A stretch of 64,000 nucleotides of DNA from DASVTR01 sp036387475. Its GTDB lineage: Bacteria > Acidobacteriota > Blastocatellia > Pyrinomonadales > Pyrinomonadaceae. Position 1 is the first letter of the stretch. Every line of letters begins with the position of its first letter. Below the pieces are notes generated by a model, which worked only from the letters and a program-made list of their open reading frames with translations, ran no database searches and had not been told where the DNA came from. The DNA lies in contig DASVTR010000024.1 in the NCBI GenBank assembly GCA_036387475.1, positions 75,393-139,392 of the forward strand, in the 5' to 3' direction. The position numbers and the translations under genes were made by a program. This document shows, piece by piece, positions 52,910 to 61,701 of the stretch.

Positions 52910-54937
52910 ATGAGAGAACTGGAATATTTCATCGGCGAGGTGCTGGACGAGAAGTACCGGCTTGACCGGCTGCTGGGCCGTGGCGGCATGGGCGCTGTGT
53001 ATCTGGCGACGCATCTCGGCACAGAGCGGCCCGTCGCGCTGAAGATTATCACGCCGCAGTTGATGACCAACGACGAGTTCGTTGAGCGTTTTAAGCGAGA
53101 AGCGAGGGCGGCAGGGCGCTTGCGTCATCCGAACGTCGTTGACGTGACGGATTTCGGATTCGCACACGTAGGCGAGGAGCGCGTCGCCTACCTCGTGATG
53201 GAATACTTGGACGGCTGCACGCTGGCCGACGTGCTGGCCGAAGAAGAGCGCCTCCCTCTTGACTGGGTTGTGGACATTCTGGAGCAGGTCTGTTCGGCTG
53301 TAGACGAAGCGCACCAGCAGGGCATCGTTCATCGCGATCTGAAGCCGGACAACATCTGGCTCGAACCGAATCGTCTGGGCGGCTATCGCGTTAAGGTACT
53401 CGATTTCGGCATCGCCAAGCTGGGCGAACCGGCGAGCGCGACGGCGACGACGAACGTCAATCGTGAAGCTCTGCCAGCGTCTTCCTCATTCAGCACGCCT
53501 TCGCGTCCGAGCGCAGAGCAGCGTGCGCCTGTGACAAATCCTGAACAGGAAGAACGCGCCGAGGCCGCAACGCACGTGTACACGCTCTCCGGCAATGAGG
53601 AAGCGCAGACGCGCAAGTTTCCGCTGCCGGAAACGGTGTCGGCCCAACCAAACCCGACGCCCGCCGAAGCCGACACCCTGATTCAACCAACTGACCCCAG
53701 TGAGGTAGAGAGAACGCGCCTGCTTGAACATCGAACAGCGGGAAATTCAGCCGCCTTCAGCACCGCTCCGGCGAGCGATGTGACGCGCGTCGGCGCAATC
53801 CTCGGCACGCCGCTCTATATGTCGCCCGAACAATGTCGAGGGCAACAGTTGGACGCGCGCTCGGACATCTACAGCCTCGGCGTTGTAGCCTATCAGATGC
53901 TCGCGGGCGAAACGCCCTTTGGCGGTGACACGCTTTCCGTGATGAAGATGCACACGGAAGCTCTGCCTCCGCCGTTGAAGTTAAAGAATAAGAAAGTCTC
54001 GAAGCGTGTGGCGCATCACGTGATGTCGGCGCTGGCGAAAGACCCTGCGCAGAGGCCCGCGAGCGCTGCGGCCTTCAGTAGCGCGCTGCGCGCCAACGCA
54101 GAAGGGGCGGGCACGCTGCTTCGTCGCGGTCTGACGCTCTATACGGAACACTTTCCGAAATTCCTGCGCCTCGCGCTGCTCTCCTACGCGCCTGTCCTCT
54201 TCGTCACGTTTCTACAAATCGTGATGGATATTCTGCGCTGGCAGAAAGCGCTGCCCCGCCCGCTGGAAATTATCTTTTCCGTCGTGATAGGGCTGCTCAC
54301 AATCATCGCCAACTTCCTGTCAGCCTCCGTCATCGCCGCCGTCACGGTCGTCGTGGTCATACAGTTGACAGCCGCGCCGCTCAAGCCGATTGACATTCGC
54401 GCCTCCTTCGGCGCGCTGAAGCGCAGGTGGAAGCCTTTCCTGCGGACGAGCCTGCGCGTGACGATGATGATTATGCTCGGCTTCCTGATGTTGTTTATCG
54501 GCGCGTTCTTTATGATGATGCGCTACGCGCTGTGGGCACCTGTCGTGCTGATCGAGGGTTTGGAGAAAAGTGCTGCCATCAAGCGCACCAAAGAACTGGT
54601 GCGACGCTCACGCCGGACGGTGATCTTCGTGTTGTTAATACAGCTTTCGATTCCCATGTTCATCGGCTGGATTGTTGGGTGGAGTGCGGCGGGCGCGGCG
54701 AAAGGACAGGCGCATCTCTCGCCGCGCGTGCTCGAAAAGATAACGCCGATCATCAACCTCTTCATCACTCCGCTCTTCTCAATCATGACGGCGCTGCTCT
54801 ACCTCAAGGCCCGCCAACTCGGCGGCGAATCCTTGAAGCAGAGCATTGACCAACTCGAAAACGAAGAGATGCCCCGCAGCCGTTGGCAACAGCGCATGCG
54901 CTCGCGCCTGACGATGCGCACTCCTTCGAGCCGTTGA
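52910..54937 (+). CDS. Membrane Ser/Thr protein kinase with large activation-segment insertion
   Basis: The product has 675 residues. The glycine loop is 'LLGRGGMGAVYLATH', the catalytic loop 'HRDLKPDN', and DFG lies near residue 165. Between DFG and 'GTPLYMSPEQ' (near 299) lies a ~130-residue low-complexity segment rich in Ser, Thr, Pro, Glu and Ala, whereas the usual activation segment is ~25-30 residues. The kinase C-lobe then continues normally ('SDIYSLGVVAYQMLAGETPFGG'). The C-terminal ~270 residues contain about six hydrophobic helices ('FVTFLQIVMDILR', 'VVIGLLTIIANFL', 'MIMLGFLMLFIGAFFMMM', 'SIPMFIGWIVGWSAAGAAKG'). It is a membrane kinase of unknown target. Confidence 0.93.
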   Translation: MRELEYFIGEVLDEKYRLDRLLGRGGMGAVYLATHLGTERPVALKIITPQLMTNDEFVERFKREARAAGRLRHPNVVDVTDFGFAHVGEERVAYLVMEYLDGCTLADVLAEEERLPLDWVVDILEQVCSAVDEAHQQGIVHRDLKPDNIWLEPNRLGGYRVKVLDFGIAKLGEPASATATTNVNREALPASSSFSTPSRPSAEQRAPVTNPEQEERAEAATHVYTLSGNEEAQTRKFPLPETVSAQPNPTPAEADTLIQPTDPSEVERTRLLEHRTAGNSAAFSTAPASDVTRVGAILGTPLYMSPEQCRGQQLDARSDIYSLGVVAYQMLAGETPFGGDTLSVMKMHTEALPPPLKLKNKKVSKRVAHHVMSALAKDPAQRPASAAAFSSALRANAEGAGTLLRRGLTLYTEHFPKFLRLALLSYAPVLFVTFLQIVMDILRWQKALPRPLEIIFSVVIGLLTIIANFLSASVIAAVTVVVVIQLTAAPLKPIDIRASFGALKRRWKPFLRTSLRVTMMIMLGFLMLFIGAFFMMMRYALWAPVVLIEGLEKSAAIKRTKELVRRSRRTVIFVLLIQLSIPMFIGWIVGWSAAGAAKGQAHLSPRVLEKITPIINLFITPLFSIMTALLYLKARQLGGESLKQSIDQLENEEMPRSRWQQRMRSRLTMRTPSSR

Positions 54938-55102
54938 GTTTTAGCCGGACTACGGCTTTCAATTGAGCTTGCTCCGCAACGCCGTCCCAACTGGCCGCTT
55001 CGTTCCGTCACAGCCAGACTCTACCTGAGCCGCCTGCCGCGGATTGTGCTGTTAGTGCTCCGGCGCAACGATCGACGATGGATTGTTTGACCTGTCGTGC
55101 TA

Positions 55103-55447
55103 CTACTTTTTCACCGGACTCGGAGCAAGCAGGCCCGCGAGAAATGCCGTCACTGTGGTGAATATCAGCAACAGTTTATCAACCGCTGCCGCCGCGTCGG
55201 CCAACGGCTTGATATATATATAAGCTATGGCGAAGAACGAGCAGAGGAAAACAATCACGAAGGCTATCACGACGATAAGCCAGATTTTGTTGGTTGTGCC
55301 CGGCTCTGGCACAGGCAGCACCGCAGCAGCGATGGCGTCCTGCTGGTCTGAAGGTTTCAGGTTCTTTAGCCCGCTAATCACCACCTCTTTTTGCTCTGAA
55401 GGGGAAAGGCCCTGCACGACTGCTTCAACTTGTGATACTTCAACCAT
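55103..55447 (-). CDS. Small two-helix membrane protein
   Basis: The product has 114 residues. A very strong Shine-Dalgarno (GAGGAGA) precedes the ATG at 55447. The N-terminal ~50 residues ('LSPSEQKEVVISGLKNLKPSDQQDAIAAAVLPVP') are soluble and helical. Two hydrophobic stretches follow: 'IWLIVVIAFVIVFLCSFFAIAYIYI' and 'LLLIFTTVTAFLAGLLAP'. I do not recognise a family. It is downstream of a zinc-ribbon membrane protein on the same strand. Confidence 0.7.
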   Translation of the reverse strand: MVEVSQVEAVVQGLSPSEQKEVVISGLKNLKPSDQQDAIAAAVLPVPEPGTTNKIWLIVVIAFVIVFLCSFFAIAYIYIKPLADAAAAVDKLLLIFTTVTAFLAGLLAPSPVKK

Positions 55448-55637
55448 TGTTATCTCCTCTCATTTAATACGGGTTGATAATTTTTTCAGGCGGAGGAAAA
55501 AGCTGGCGGTGCGTTAACTTCTAAGGCATGGCTTCTCTCCGGTTGAATTGCCAGGGGCAATCAGCCTGAATATTCCGCTTCCTAAATGTTTATGCGCTTA
55601 TCAGGCAAAACATTTCATCAGTCGGCTCAAAGCACAC

Positions 55638-56522
55638 TTAGTTGATCGGGCCGGTGTCGCGGCCCTGACGATTGACGCGTACGGCTACACGTTCAGGTGT
55701 GTCCAGCAACTCCGTCGTTCCTTCCGTCACTGAATTGTGCGCTGGTAGCTGCGGCAGGGCGGCGGTGTCGGGCGAGGCCAGCACGTGTACGGCTTGCGCC
55801 CCCAGAGGTTTCTTCTCAACGGGGCGAGGATTGAGCGTGCGGTGCAGGCGATACATCCCGTAGAACAACCAGCAGAAGGACATAATCTCTCCGATTATCA
55901 GGAGAATTGTCCCGGCCTTCGGGCCTTTGCGTGCGAAGAGGATGAGGGGCAACGCCATCGCCAGAACAAACAGGATGCTCAGCACGCTGCCGACGATGTT
56001 TTGATGCGAGGCGCGCGCTTCCGCTGTCAGGCGCAGCACTTCGATTTCCGCCGGTGCTTCCGAACTGCTCGGAGCGCCGCACGCACGACAAAAGCGCGAG
56101 TCGCTCGTCAAATTCGTGCCGCAGGCCGCGCAGACAATAGCCGGAGGACGCGCCGTCGCCAGCGCCAGCAACGCATCAATCTCTCGCTCCAAAGTTTGCC
56201 GGTCGCCTTTTGTCACGACCGAATTCATAATCGAGTAATCGAAGGTGGCGAGCGTCGAGTTAGGGTTGGAGAGCCGCAGGCCAATCGTCAGCTTGATGGG
56301 CGAACCCAACACGCTCGGAAAGCAGTTCATGCTTGAGAGGCCGGAATGCTGAACGCTGTTTTTGGCGACCAGCGGTTGATCGCTGATGACGCTGTAGCCC
56401 AGTTTTTCGAGCGCTTCGATAAAGCGCTGGCGCACCGTCTCCACGTCGCCGATTAACACTCGCCTCGACTGGTATTCGGTAATCCCGTAGCCGCTGCCCA
56501 TTGTCGCCAGATAGTCTGACAT
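55638..56522 (-). CDS. Zinc-ribbon membrane protein of unknown function
   Basis: The product has 294 residues. GAGGAGG precedes the ATG at 56522. The first ~130 residues form a soluble domain with 'GDVETVRQRFIEALEKLGYSVISDQPLVAKN' and 'SPIKLTIGLRLSNPNSTLATFDYSI'. A zinc ribbon follows ('CAACGTNLTSDSRFCRACG'), then two membrane helices ('IVGSVLSILFVLAMALPLILF', 'TILLIIGEIMSFCWLFYGMY') and a Pro/Ala tail. Function is unknown. It is divergent from the pst operon with the PhoB-box-like array and one palindrome between. Confidence 0.72.
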   Translation of the reverse strand: MSDYLATMGSGYGITEYQSRRVLIGDVETVRQRFIEALEKLGYSVISDQPLVAKNSVQHSGLSSMNCFPSVLGSPIKLTIGLRLSNPNSTLATFDYSIMNSVVTKGDRQTLEREIDALLALATARPPAIVCAACGTNLTSDSRFCRACGAPSSSEAPAEIEVLRLTAEARASHQNIVGSVLSILFVLAMALPLILFARKGPKAGTILLIIGEIMSFCWLFYGMYRLHRTLNPRPVEKKPLGAQAVHVLASPDTAALPQLPAHNSVTEGTTELLDTPERVAVRVNRQGRDTGPIN

Positions 56523-56679
56523 CTCAAGCCTCCTCTTCAGCGCAGTCCTGTAAAGTCAATATTAGCTGGAAAGAGTTGTCTCTTCATTCATCCAAAATTA
56601 CGCTGAAGCGTTCGATCATGTTTCACCCAAACGATGTTTTCCTCTCAAGGCGCAACCTTACGTCCGCTACGGGCTGACG

Positions 56680-56758
56680 AAACGTTGAACGCAGCAGCGA
56701 TGAATGACAGACAAGCTCTTAACAGTTCATCCTTCATCGTTCCGCGTTCATCCTTTCT
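56680..56758. repeat. Heptamer palindrome (GAACGNN type, degenerate)
   Basis: GAACGCAGCAGCGATGAATGA on the left is matched by CATCGTTCCGCGTTCATCC on the right, with a centre GACAAGCTCTTAACAG. It has more mismatches than the copies at 43.4 and 45.5 kb. Confidence 0.8.
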
Positions 56759-56764
56759 CATAGT

Positions 56765-56815
56765 TGTTACTTAATGTTCAGACGAACTTCAGACGGATTT
56801 AACATGAATGTTCTA
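56765..56815 (+). promoter_or_regulatory. 11-bp-phased PhoB-box-like array upstream of pstS
   Basis: Five 7-bp units, TGTTACT, GTTCAGA, CTTCAGA, TTTAACA and TGTTCTA, start exactly 11 bp apart (56765, 56776, 56787, 56798, 56809), separated by 4-bp spacers. PhoB-type boxes in other bacteria use 7-bp direct repeats on 11-bp centres, so this spacing, next to pstS and with phoB in the same operon, points to PhoB binding. The array starts seven bases after a palindrome and ends 53 bases before the pstS ATG. Confidence 0.7.
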
Positions 56816-56868
56816 GGCTGATGCGTTATCCAACTCCCCGTCCGCTGGTTTGATCGGAGAAATGGCAA

Positions 56869-57942
56869 ATGCCTGTCGTAACAAACATCAAGCGTGGCGT
56901 CGTCACGCTTTTAGCAATCTCAATTTCGTTGCTCGCCTTCGGTTGCAGTTCTAATTCCGGCGGTGGCACTGTGCGGCTGCAAGGCGCGGGCGCGACCTTT
57001 CCGAATCCGCTTTATCAAAAGTGGCTGAGCGAGTATGGCAAGCTCAACCAGAATGTGCGTATGGATTATCAATCCATCGGGTCGGGCGGCGGCATCAAGC
57101 AGATTCAGGAGCAGACGGTTGATTTCGGCGCATCGGACTCGCCGATGAAGGACGAGGATTTGAAGAAAGCGCCCGCCGAACTCCTGCACATCCCGACGGT
57201 GCTCGGCGCTGTCGTGCTGACCTACAACCTGACGGGCGTTCAGCAGCCCTTGCGCTTCTCGCCGGAAGCAATCGCGGACATTTTCTTAGGCAAGATTAAA
57301 CGCTGGGACGATGCGAAGATTAAGGCTGATAATCCCGGTGTTCAACTTCCAGCCGCGGACATCACGGTAGTTCACCGCTCGGACGGCAGCGGCACGTCCG
57401 CCGTCTTTACGGATTACCTATCGAAGGTCAGTGCCGAATGGAAAGAGAAAGTCGGCACAGGCACTTCGCCGCAGTGGCCCACAGGAATTGGCGGCAAGGG
57501 CAACGAAGGCGTGACGGGTCAGGTCAAGAACACTCCGAACACCATCGGCTACGTGGAGCTGGCTTACGCCGTGAAGAATAGTCTGCCCGTCGCGTTGATT
57601 AAGAATAGCTCCGGCAATTATGTCGAAGCCACGCTTGATAGCGTGACGGCTGCCGCCGCCGAATCCGTTGCGACGACGCCCGAAGATTTGCGCGTCTCAA
57701 TCACCAACGCGGCGGGCGCGCAGGCTTACCCGATTTCCAGCTATACTTACATTCTCGTCTACAAGGAACAGAAGGACGCTACCAAAGGCAAAGCGCTGGC
57801 GGATTTTCTCTGGTGGGGTATTCACGACGGCGAAAAGTTTGCGAAAGATTTGCTCTATTCGCCGCTGCCCCCGGAGATAATCAAACGCGCCGAAGCCAAA
57901 ATCAACTCGATCACCAACGGCGGCAAGCCGCTCCGACAATAA
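56869..57942 (+). CDS. pstS: Phosphate ABC transporter substrate-binding lipoprotein
   Basis: The product has 357 residues. The signal peptide ends in the lipobox LAFGC (Cys26), so it is lipid-anchored. The PstS signature 'LQGAGATFPNPLYQKW' lines the first phosphate loop, 'YQSIGSGGGIKQI' and 'DFGASDSPMKDEDL' the second, and 'VHRSDGSGTSAVFTDYL' the third. It binds periplasmic phosphate and passes it to PstCA. The ATG at 56869 is preceded by a weak GGAG. It is first in pstSCAB-phoU-phoBR, with the phased box array upstream. Confidence 0.96.
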   Translation: MPVVTNIKRGVVTLLAISISLLAFGCSSNSGGGTVRLQGAGATFPNPLYQKWLSEYGKLNQNVRMDYQSIGSGGGIKQIQEQTVDFGASDSPMKDEDLKKAPAELLHIPTVLGAVVLTYNLTGVQQPLRFSPEAIADIFLGKIKRWDDAKIKADNPGVQLPAADITVVHRSDGSGTSAVFTDYLSKVSAEWKEKVGTGTSPQWPTGIGGKGNEGVTGQVKNTPNTIGYVELAYAVKNSLPVALIKNSSGNYVEATLDSVTAAAAESVATTPEDLRVSITNAAGAQAYPISSYTYILVYKEQKDATKGKALADFLWWGIHDGEKFAKDLLYSPLPPEIIKRAEAKINSITNGGKPLRQ

Positions 57943-58039
57943 CAGTCTGGAGTCTGGAGTCTAAAGTCCGGAGTCAAAAGCTGAGCGCTCTTCGTTTTTG
58001 ATTTTAGACTCCGGACTCCAGACTTTAGACTCCAGACTT
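57943..58039. repeat. Heptamer palindrome (TCTGGAG/TCTAAAG type)
   Basis: TCTGGAG-TCTGGAG-TCTAAAG-TCCGGAG units pair with an inverted arm ending TCCAGACTT. It fills the pstS-pstC junction and ends four bases before the pstC ATG. Confidence 0.93.
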
Positions 58040-58043
58040 GAAT

Positions 58044-59060
58044 ATGGTGACGCAGCCAGAGCCGAAAATGCCTTCTCCCGCCGACGAGTTCGGCGCGCGT
58101 GCGCGTGCTTGGAACTGGCGGCGAGCGATGTCTGCGACGGGCAACACGGGCGACGCACTCTTTCGGCTGTTGCTGCTGGCAAGCGTGCTGCTCATCCTCT
58201 TTATCATCGGCCTGATGATTTACCAGATGGCGGTCAACTCCTCGCTCTCGCTGCGTGAATTCGGCTTCGGGTTTCTCAAGGGGCGGGAGTGGAATCCTAT
58301 CAAGGGCGAGTTTGGCGCGCTCCCCTTTATTTACGGTACGGTCGTCTCTTCCATCATCGCGCTCATCATCGCCGTGCCGCTCTCGCTCGGCGTTGCTATC
58401 TTCCTTGTCGAACAGGCTCCGCATCGCCTCTCGCGCCCGCTGGCCTTTCTCGTCGAATTGCTGGCCGCGATTCCGTCGGTCGTCTATGGACTCTGGGGCA
58501 TCTTCGTTCTCGCGCCATTCCTTCGCATCCGCGTCGAGCCGTTTCTGGCGCGCTGGTTTGGCTGGCTACCGCTTTTTCAGGGCACGATTACGGGCATCGG
58601 CCTCTTTACCGGCGGCATTATCTTAGCGATTATGATTACGCCGATTATCACGGCGGTCGTGCGCGACGTGCTGGCCGCAGTGCCCGTCTCGCAGCGCGAA
58701 GCGGCGCTGGCTTTGGGCGCGACGAAGTGGGAGACGACGCGCGTCGTGCTGGCTAACGCCGCGTCAGGCATCGCCGGGGCAATCATCCTAGGGCTTGGCC
58801 GGGCCATCGGCGAAACGATGGCCGTCACGATGGTCATTGGCAATCGCCCCCAAATCAGCGCATCTCTCTTCGAGCCGTCGTACACCATCGCCTCCGTCAT
58901 CGCCAACGAGTTTACGGAAGCAACCGAAGACATCTACCTGAGCGCGCTGGTAGAGATCGGCTTGATTCTCTTTCTCGTCACTTTCATCATCAACGGCATC
59001 GCGAAGCTTCTGGTATGGAGCGTAACGCGCGGGACGAGCGGAACAGCGAGGGCCACATGA
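58044..59060 (+). CDS. pstC: Phosphate ABC transporter permease PstC
   Basis: The product has 338 residues from the ATG at 58044; a TTG two codons upstream lies inside the palindrome. An N-terminal cytoplasmic stretch precedes six membrane helices, with the permease EAA loop 'ALALGATKWETTRVVLANAASGIAGAIILGLGRAIGETMAV'. It forms the channel with PstA. Its stop overlaps the pstA start by 4 bp (ATGA), the only junction in this operon without a palindrome. Confidence 0.95.
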   Translation: MVTQPEPKMPSPADEFGARARAWNWRRAMSATGNTGDALFRLLLLASVLLILFIIGLMIYQMAVNSSLSLREFGFGFLKGREWNPIKGEFGALPFIYGTVVSSIIALIIAVPLSLGVAIFLVEQAPHRLSRPLAFLVELLAAIPSVVYGLWGIFVLAPFLRIRVEPFLARWFGWLPLFQGTITGIGLFTGGIILAIMITPIITAVVRDVLAAVPVSQREAALALGATKWETTRVVLANAASGIAGAIILGLGRAIGETMAVTMVIGNRPQISASLFEPSYTIASVIANEFTEATEDIYLSALVEIGLILFLVTFIINGIAKLLVWSVTRGTSGTARAT

Positions 59061-59905
59061 TGAAGCAAGCCGCGCGACGAAGCAATTCGCGCCTCATCGT
59101 TAACGCCTTGATGAGCGGCCTGACGGCGGCTTGCACGTTTGCGGTCGTCGCCGTTCTGCTGCTCATCCTCGGCTACATCGCCTGGCGCGGCTTAAGTTCC
59201 ATCAATCTGCAATTTTTGCTCGACACGCCAAAGCCAGTCGGCGAGGGCGGCGGCATCGGCAACGCCATCGTCGGCTCGCTTATTCTGCTCGGCTTGGCCT
59301 CTGTGATGGGCCTGCCTCTCGGCATCGCCGCCGGAATTTACCTGGCGGAGTTTGGCGATAACTGGTTTGGCAAAGTCGTACGCTTTGTGGCAGACACGCT
59401 GACGGGCGTGCCTTCGATTGTCGTCGGCGTCTTCATCTACACGCTGATCGTGCTGCCGCAGAAACATTTCAGCGCGCTGGCTGGCGGCATTGCGCTCGCG
59501 CTGGTGATGATTCCAATTGTCGCGCGCACGACCGAAGAGATGATTCGGCTCGTGCCAGTATCTTTGCGCGAGGGCGCGCTCGCTCTCGGTGCTCCACAGT
59601 GGCGAGTGACAACGGGAGTTGTGCTGCCCGCAGCGGCTTCCGGAATTGCGACGGGCGCGATGCTGGCGATAGCGCGTGTCTCCGGCGAAACTGCGCCGCT
59701 TCTGTTCACGGCCTTTGGCAGCCGCTTCTTTTTTGAAGGACATCTGGACGAGCCGATAGCCAGCCTGACCGTGCAGATTTACAATTATGCTATCTCGCCC
59801 TACGATGAATGGCATGCGCTGGCGTGGGCGGCCACGCTTGTTTTGATGGCAATGATTTTAACCATCAATATTATAGTTCGCTTTTTCACGCGGAAGAGGA
59901 TTTAA
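59057..59905 (+). CDS. pstA: Phosphate ABC transporter permease PstA
   Basis: The product has 282 residues from the ATG at 59057, which overlaps the pstC stop. Six membrane helices are seen, with the EAA loop 'ALALGAPQWRVTTGVVLPAAASGIATGAMLAIARVSGETAPL'. The C-terminus carries 'AATLVLMAMILTINIIVRF'. It is the second permease subunit. It is translationally coupled to pstC and followed by a CAGTTTT palindrome before pstB. Confidence 0.95.
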   Translation: MMKQAARRSNSRLIVNALMSGLTAACTFAVVAVLLLILGYIAWRGLSSINLQFLLDTPKPVGEGGGIGNAIVGSLILLGLASVMGLPLGIAAGIYLAEFGDNWFGKVVRFVADTLTGVPSIVVGVFIYTLIVLPQKHFSALAGGIALALVMIPIVARTTEEMIRLVPVSLREGALALGAPQWRVTTGVVLPAAASGIATGAMLAIARVSGETAPLLFTAFGSRFFFEGHLDEPIASLTVQIYNYAISPYDEWHALAWAATLVLMAMILTINIIVRFFTRKRI

Positions 59906-60000
59906 CAGTTTTCAGTTTTCAGTTTTCAGTTTTCAGTAGAAGAAACGCCAGTATGGCATCTGTTTTTCTTTTAACTGAAAACTGAAAACTGAAAACTGAC
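59906..60000. repeat. Heptamer palindrome (CAGTTTT type)
   Basis: Four CAGTTTT units are followed by a centre with TTCTTTTAACTG and four inverted AAAACTG units. It fills the pstA-pstB junction. Confidence 0.95.
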
Positions 60001-60006
60001 CCTGAG

Positions 60007-60861
60007 ATGTCCATGACGACTTCAACTACAAGGGAGACAAGGGCGGTTCAACCGCTCGCAATAGAGACTCCTGCGTCTGGGCGGGGTGCTGATTCTGCGC
60101 CCGCCGAGACCAAAGTCAAGGTGCGCGGTTTGAACTTTTTCTATGGCCGCGTGCAGGCGCTGCATAATATTTCTCTTGAAATCCCGGAGCGCATCGTGAT
60201 GGCCTTCATTGGCCCATCGGGCTGCGGCAAGTCAACGTTCCTGCGCACCCTGAATCGCATGAACGATACGATTCCGGGGACGCGCGTCGAAGGGCGGGTC
60301 GAGATAGACGGGCGCGACATCTACGCGCCGGATACGAACGTCGTCGAGTTGCGCCGCAAGGTCGGAATGGTCTTCCAGAAATCCAACCCGTTTCCGAAAT
60401 CCATCTTCGACAACATCGCCTACGGCCTGCGCATCAATCGCTTGACGGCAAGCAAGGCAGAGCTTCATGAGCGCGTCGAAAAGGCTCTGACGGATGCTGC
60501 GCTCTGGCCCGAAGTGAAAGACCGCTTGAAGGCTTCCGCGCTGTCGCTCTCCGGCGGACAGCAACAGCGCCTTTGCATCGCGCGCGCTTTGGCAGTTCAA
60601 CCCGAAGTCGTTTTGATGGACGAGCCAGCCTCTGCCCTTGACCCGATGGCGACACAGAAGATCGAAGAATTAATCGTTGAGCTAAAGCGCCAGTACACCA
60701 TCATTATCGTCACGCACAACATGCAGCAGGCGGCGCGCGTTTCAGACCAGACGGCCTTTTTCTGGCTCGGCAAGCTTATCGAAGTGAACATGACCGAAAA
60801 AATGTTCACCAACCCGACCGAAAAATTGAGCGAAGATTACATCACGGGGAGATTTGGGTAA
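60007..60861 (+). CDS. pstB: Phosphate ABC transporter ATP-binding protein PstB
   Basis: The product has 284 residues. Walker A is 'IGPSGCGKSTFLRTLNRMND', the signature is 'LSLSGGQQQRLCIARAL', Walker B is 'VVLMDEPASALDPMATQKIEEL', and 'TIIIVTHNMQQAARVSDQTAFFWLG' holds the H-loop. An N-terminal ~37-residue extension precedes the ABC domain. It energises phosphate import. It starts six bases beyond a palindrome with no clear ribosome site. Confidence 0.97.
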   Translation: MSMTTSTTRETRAVQPLAIETPASGRGADSAPAETKVKVRGLNFFYGRVQALHNISLEIPERIVMAFIGPSGCGKSTFLRTLNRMNDTIPGTRVEGRVEIDGRDIYAPDTNVVELRRKVGMVFQKSNPFPKSIFDNIAYGLRINRLTASKAELHERVEKALTDAALWPEVKDRLKASALSLSGGQQQRLCIARALAVQPEVVLMDEPASALDPMATQKIEELIVELKRQYTIIIVTHNMQQAARVSDQTAFFWLGKLIEVNMTEKMFTNPTEKLSEDYITGRFG

Positions 60862-60862
60862 T

Positions 60863-60946
60863 GTAGTGGTCAGTGGTTGGTGGTCAGTGTTCAGTTAAAA
60901 ACTGATTTCATCTGACCACTGACCTCTGACCTCTGACCACTGACTC
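60863..60946. repeat. Heptamer palindrome (GGTCAGT/GGTTGGT type)
   Basis: GGTCAGT-GGTTGGT-GGTCAGT-GTTCAGT is followed by a CAGTTAAAAACTG centre and an inverted arm with TGACCACTGACCT. It fills the pstB-phoU junction and ends at the phoU ATG. Confidence 0.95.
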
Positions 60947-61606
60947 ATGGAACAGCATAGATTACTTGATCGTGAATTGGACACCTTGCGCGACCGACTC
61001 CTGCTGCTCGGTGGCGAAACGGAGACGGCGCTGCAACGCGCGATGTATGCGCTGGTCGAACGCGATAGCGCTACCGCCAAAGAAGTCTTGGCAGGCGATG
61101 ACCAGATAGACGAGCTTGAACTTCAGATAGATCGAATGTGCATAGATACGATTGCGCTCCGGCAACCGGCGGCGCGCGATTTGCGCTTTGTCATCTCGGC
61201 GGCCAAGATTGCGCCCGTGTTGGAGCGCATCGCCGACCACGCCTGCAATATCGCCCGCGCCGCCATTGATCTTAACGATGAGCCTGAGTTGAAACCGCTG
61301 TCTGAGATGCCGCGCATGGCCGAGCACGCATCCGCGATGCTGCGCGCAGCGCTCGACGCTTTCACCTCCAATGATGCTGTCGCGGCCCGCGCCGTCATCG
61401 AACGCGACGACGAGATTGACGACATCTACAACCGCATTTTTCATGACCTGATCGAAATGATGATGACTGATCCCGGCACGACCAAGCGCGCCGCGCGCCT
61501 GCTCTTCGTCGCCAAACACATCGAGCGCATCGGCGACTACGTCACGGACATCTGCGAATTGACGGTCTACATGACCGAAGCCGCGATGATTAAACACAGC
61601 AACTAA
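60947..61606 (+). CDS. phoU: Phosphate signalling protein PhoU
   Basis: The product has 219 residues with two PhoU-type three-helix bundles. 'LGGETETALQRAMYALVERDSATAKEVLAGDDQIDELELQIDRMCIDTIALRQPAARDLRFVISAAKIAPVLERIADHACNIARAA' and 'EMMMTDPGTTKRAARLLFVAKHIERIGDYVTDICE' carry the ExxxD metal-binding motifs. It links PstB transport state to PhoR. It starts on the base after the palindrome; no Shine-Dalgarno is seen. Confidence 0.95.
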   Translation: MEQHRLLDRELDTLRDRLLLLGGETETALQRAMYALVERDSATAKEVLAGDDQIDELELQIDRMCIDTIALRQPAARDLRFVISAAKIAPVLERIADHACNIARAAIDLNDEPELKPLSEMPRMAEHASAMLRAALDAFTSNDAVAARAVIERDDEIDDIYNRIFHDLIEMMMTDPGTTKRAARLLFVAKHIERIGDYVTDICELTVYMTEAAMIKHSN

Positions 61607-61607
61607 A

Positions 61608-61700
61608 CTATGAACGATGAACGCGGAACGATGAAGTAAAAGCTTTAGTCTTTCTCGTTTCTCGCTTTGCGTTCATCGTTCCGCGTTCATCGTTCATCCT
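61608..61700. repeat. Heptamer palindrome (GAACGAT/GAACGCG type)
   Basis: GAACGAT-GAACGCG-GAACGAT-GAA, the centre AAAGCTTTAGTCTTT and an inverted arm ending two bases before the phoB ATG. The AGCT-AGTCTTT centre is shared with the 43.4 and 45.5 kb copies. Confidence 0.95.
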
Positions 61701-61701
61701 T

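Larger units (their letters stand above)
56523..56868. other. Intergenic region upstream of the pst operon
   Basis: This 346-base gap lies between the divergent zinc-ribbon protein gene and pstS. It contains the GAACGNN palindrome (56680-56758) and the phased heptamer array (56765-56815), both listed separately. No gene or RNA was seen. Confidence 0.6.

Noticed and set aside
57943..58039. Palindromes as simple rho-independent terminators
   Set aside because: Most lie inside operons between genes that must be co-expressed and are not followed by a T run; termination may occur at convergent sites such as 12658-12770 but does not explain the set.
41501..61700. GAACGNN repeats as a CRISPR array
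   Set aside because: The copies are kilobases apart, internally palindromic, and have no spacers of uniform length; no cas genes are present.
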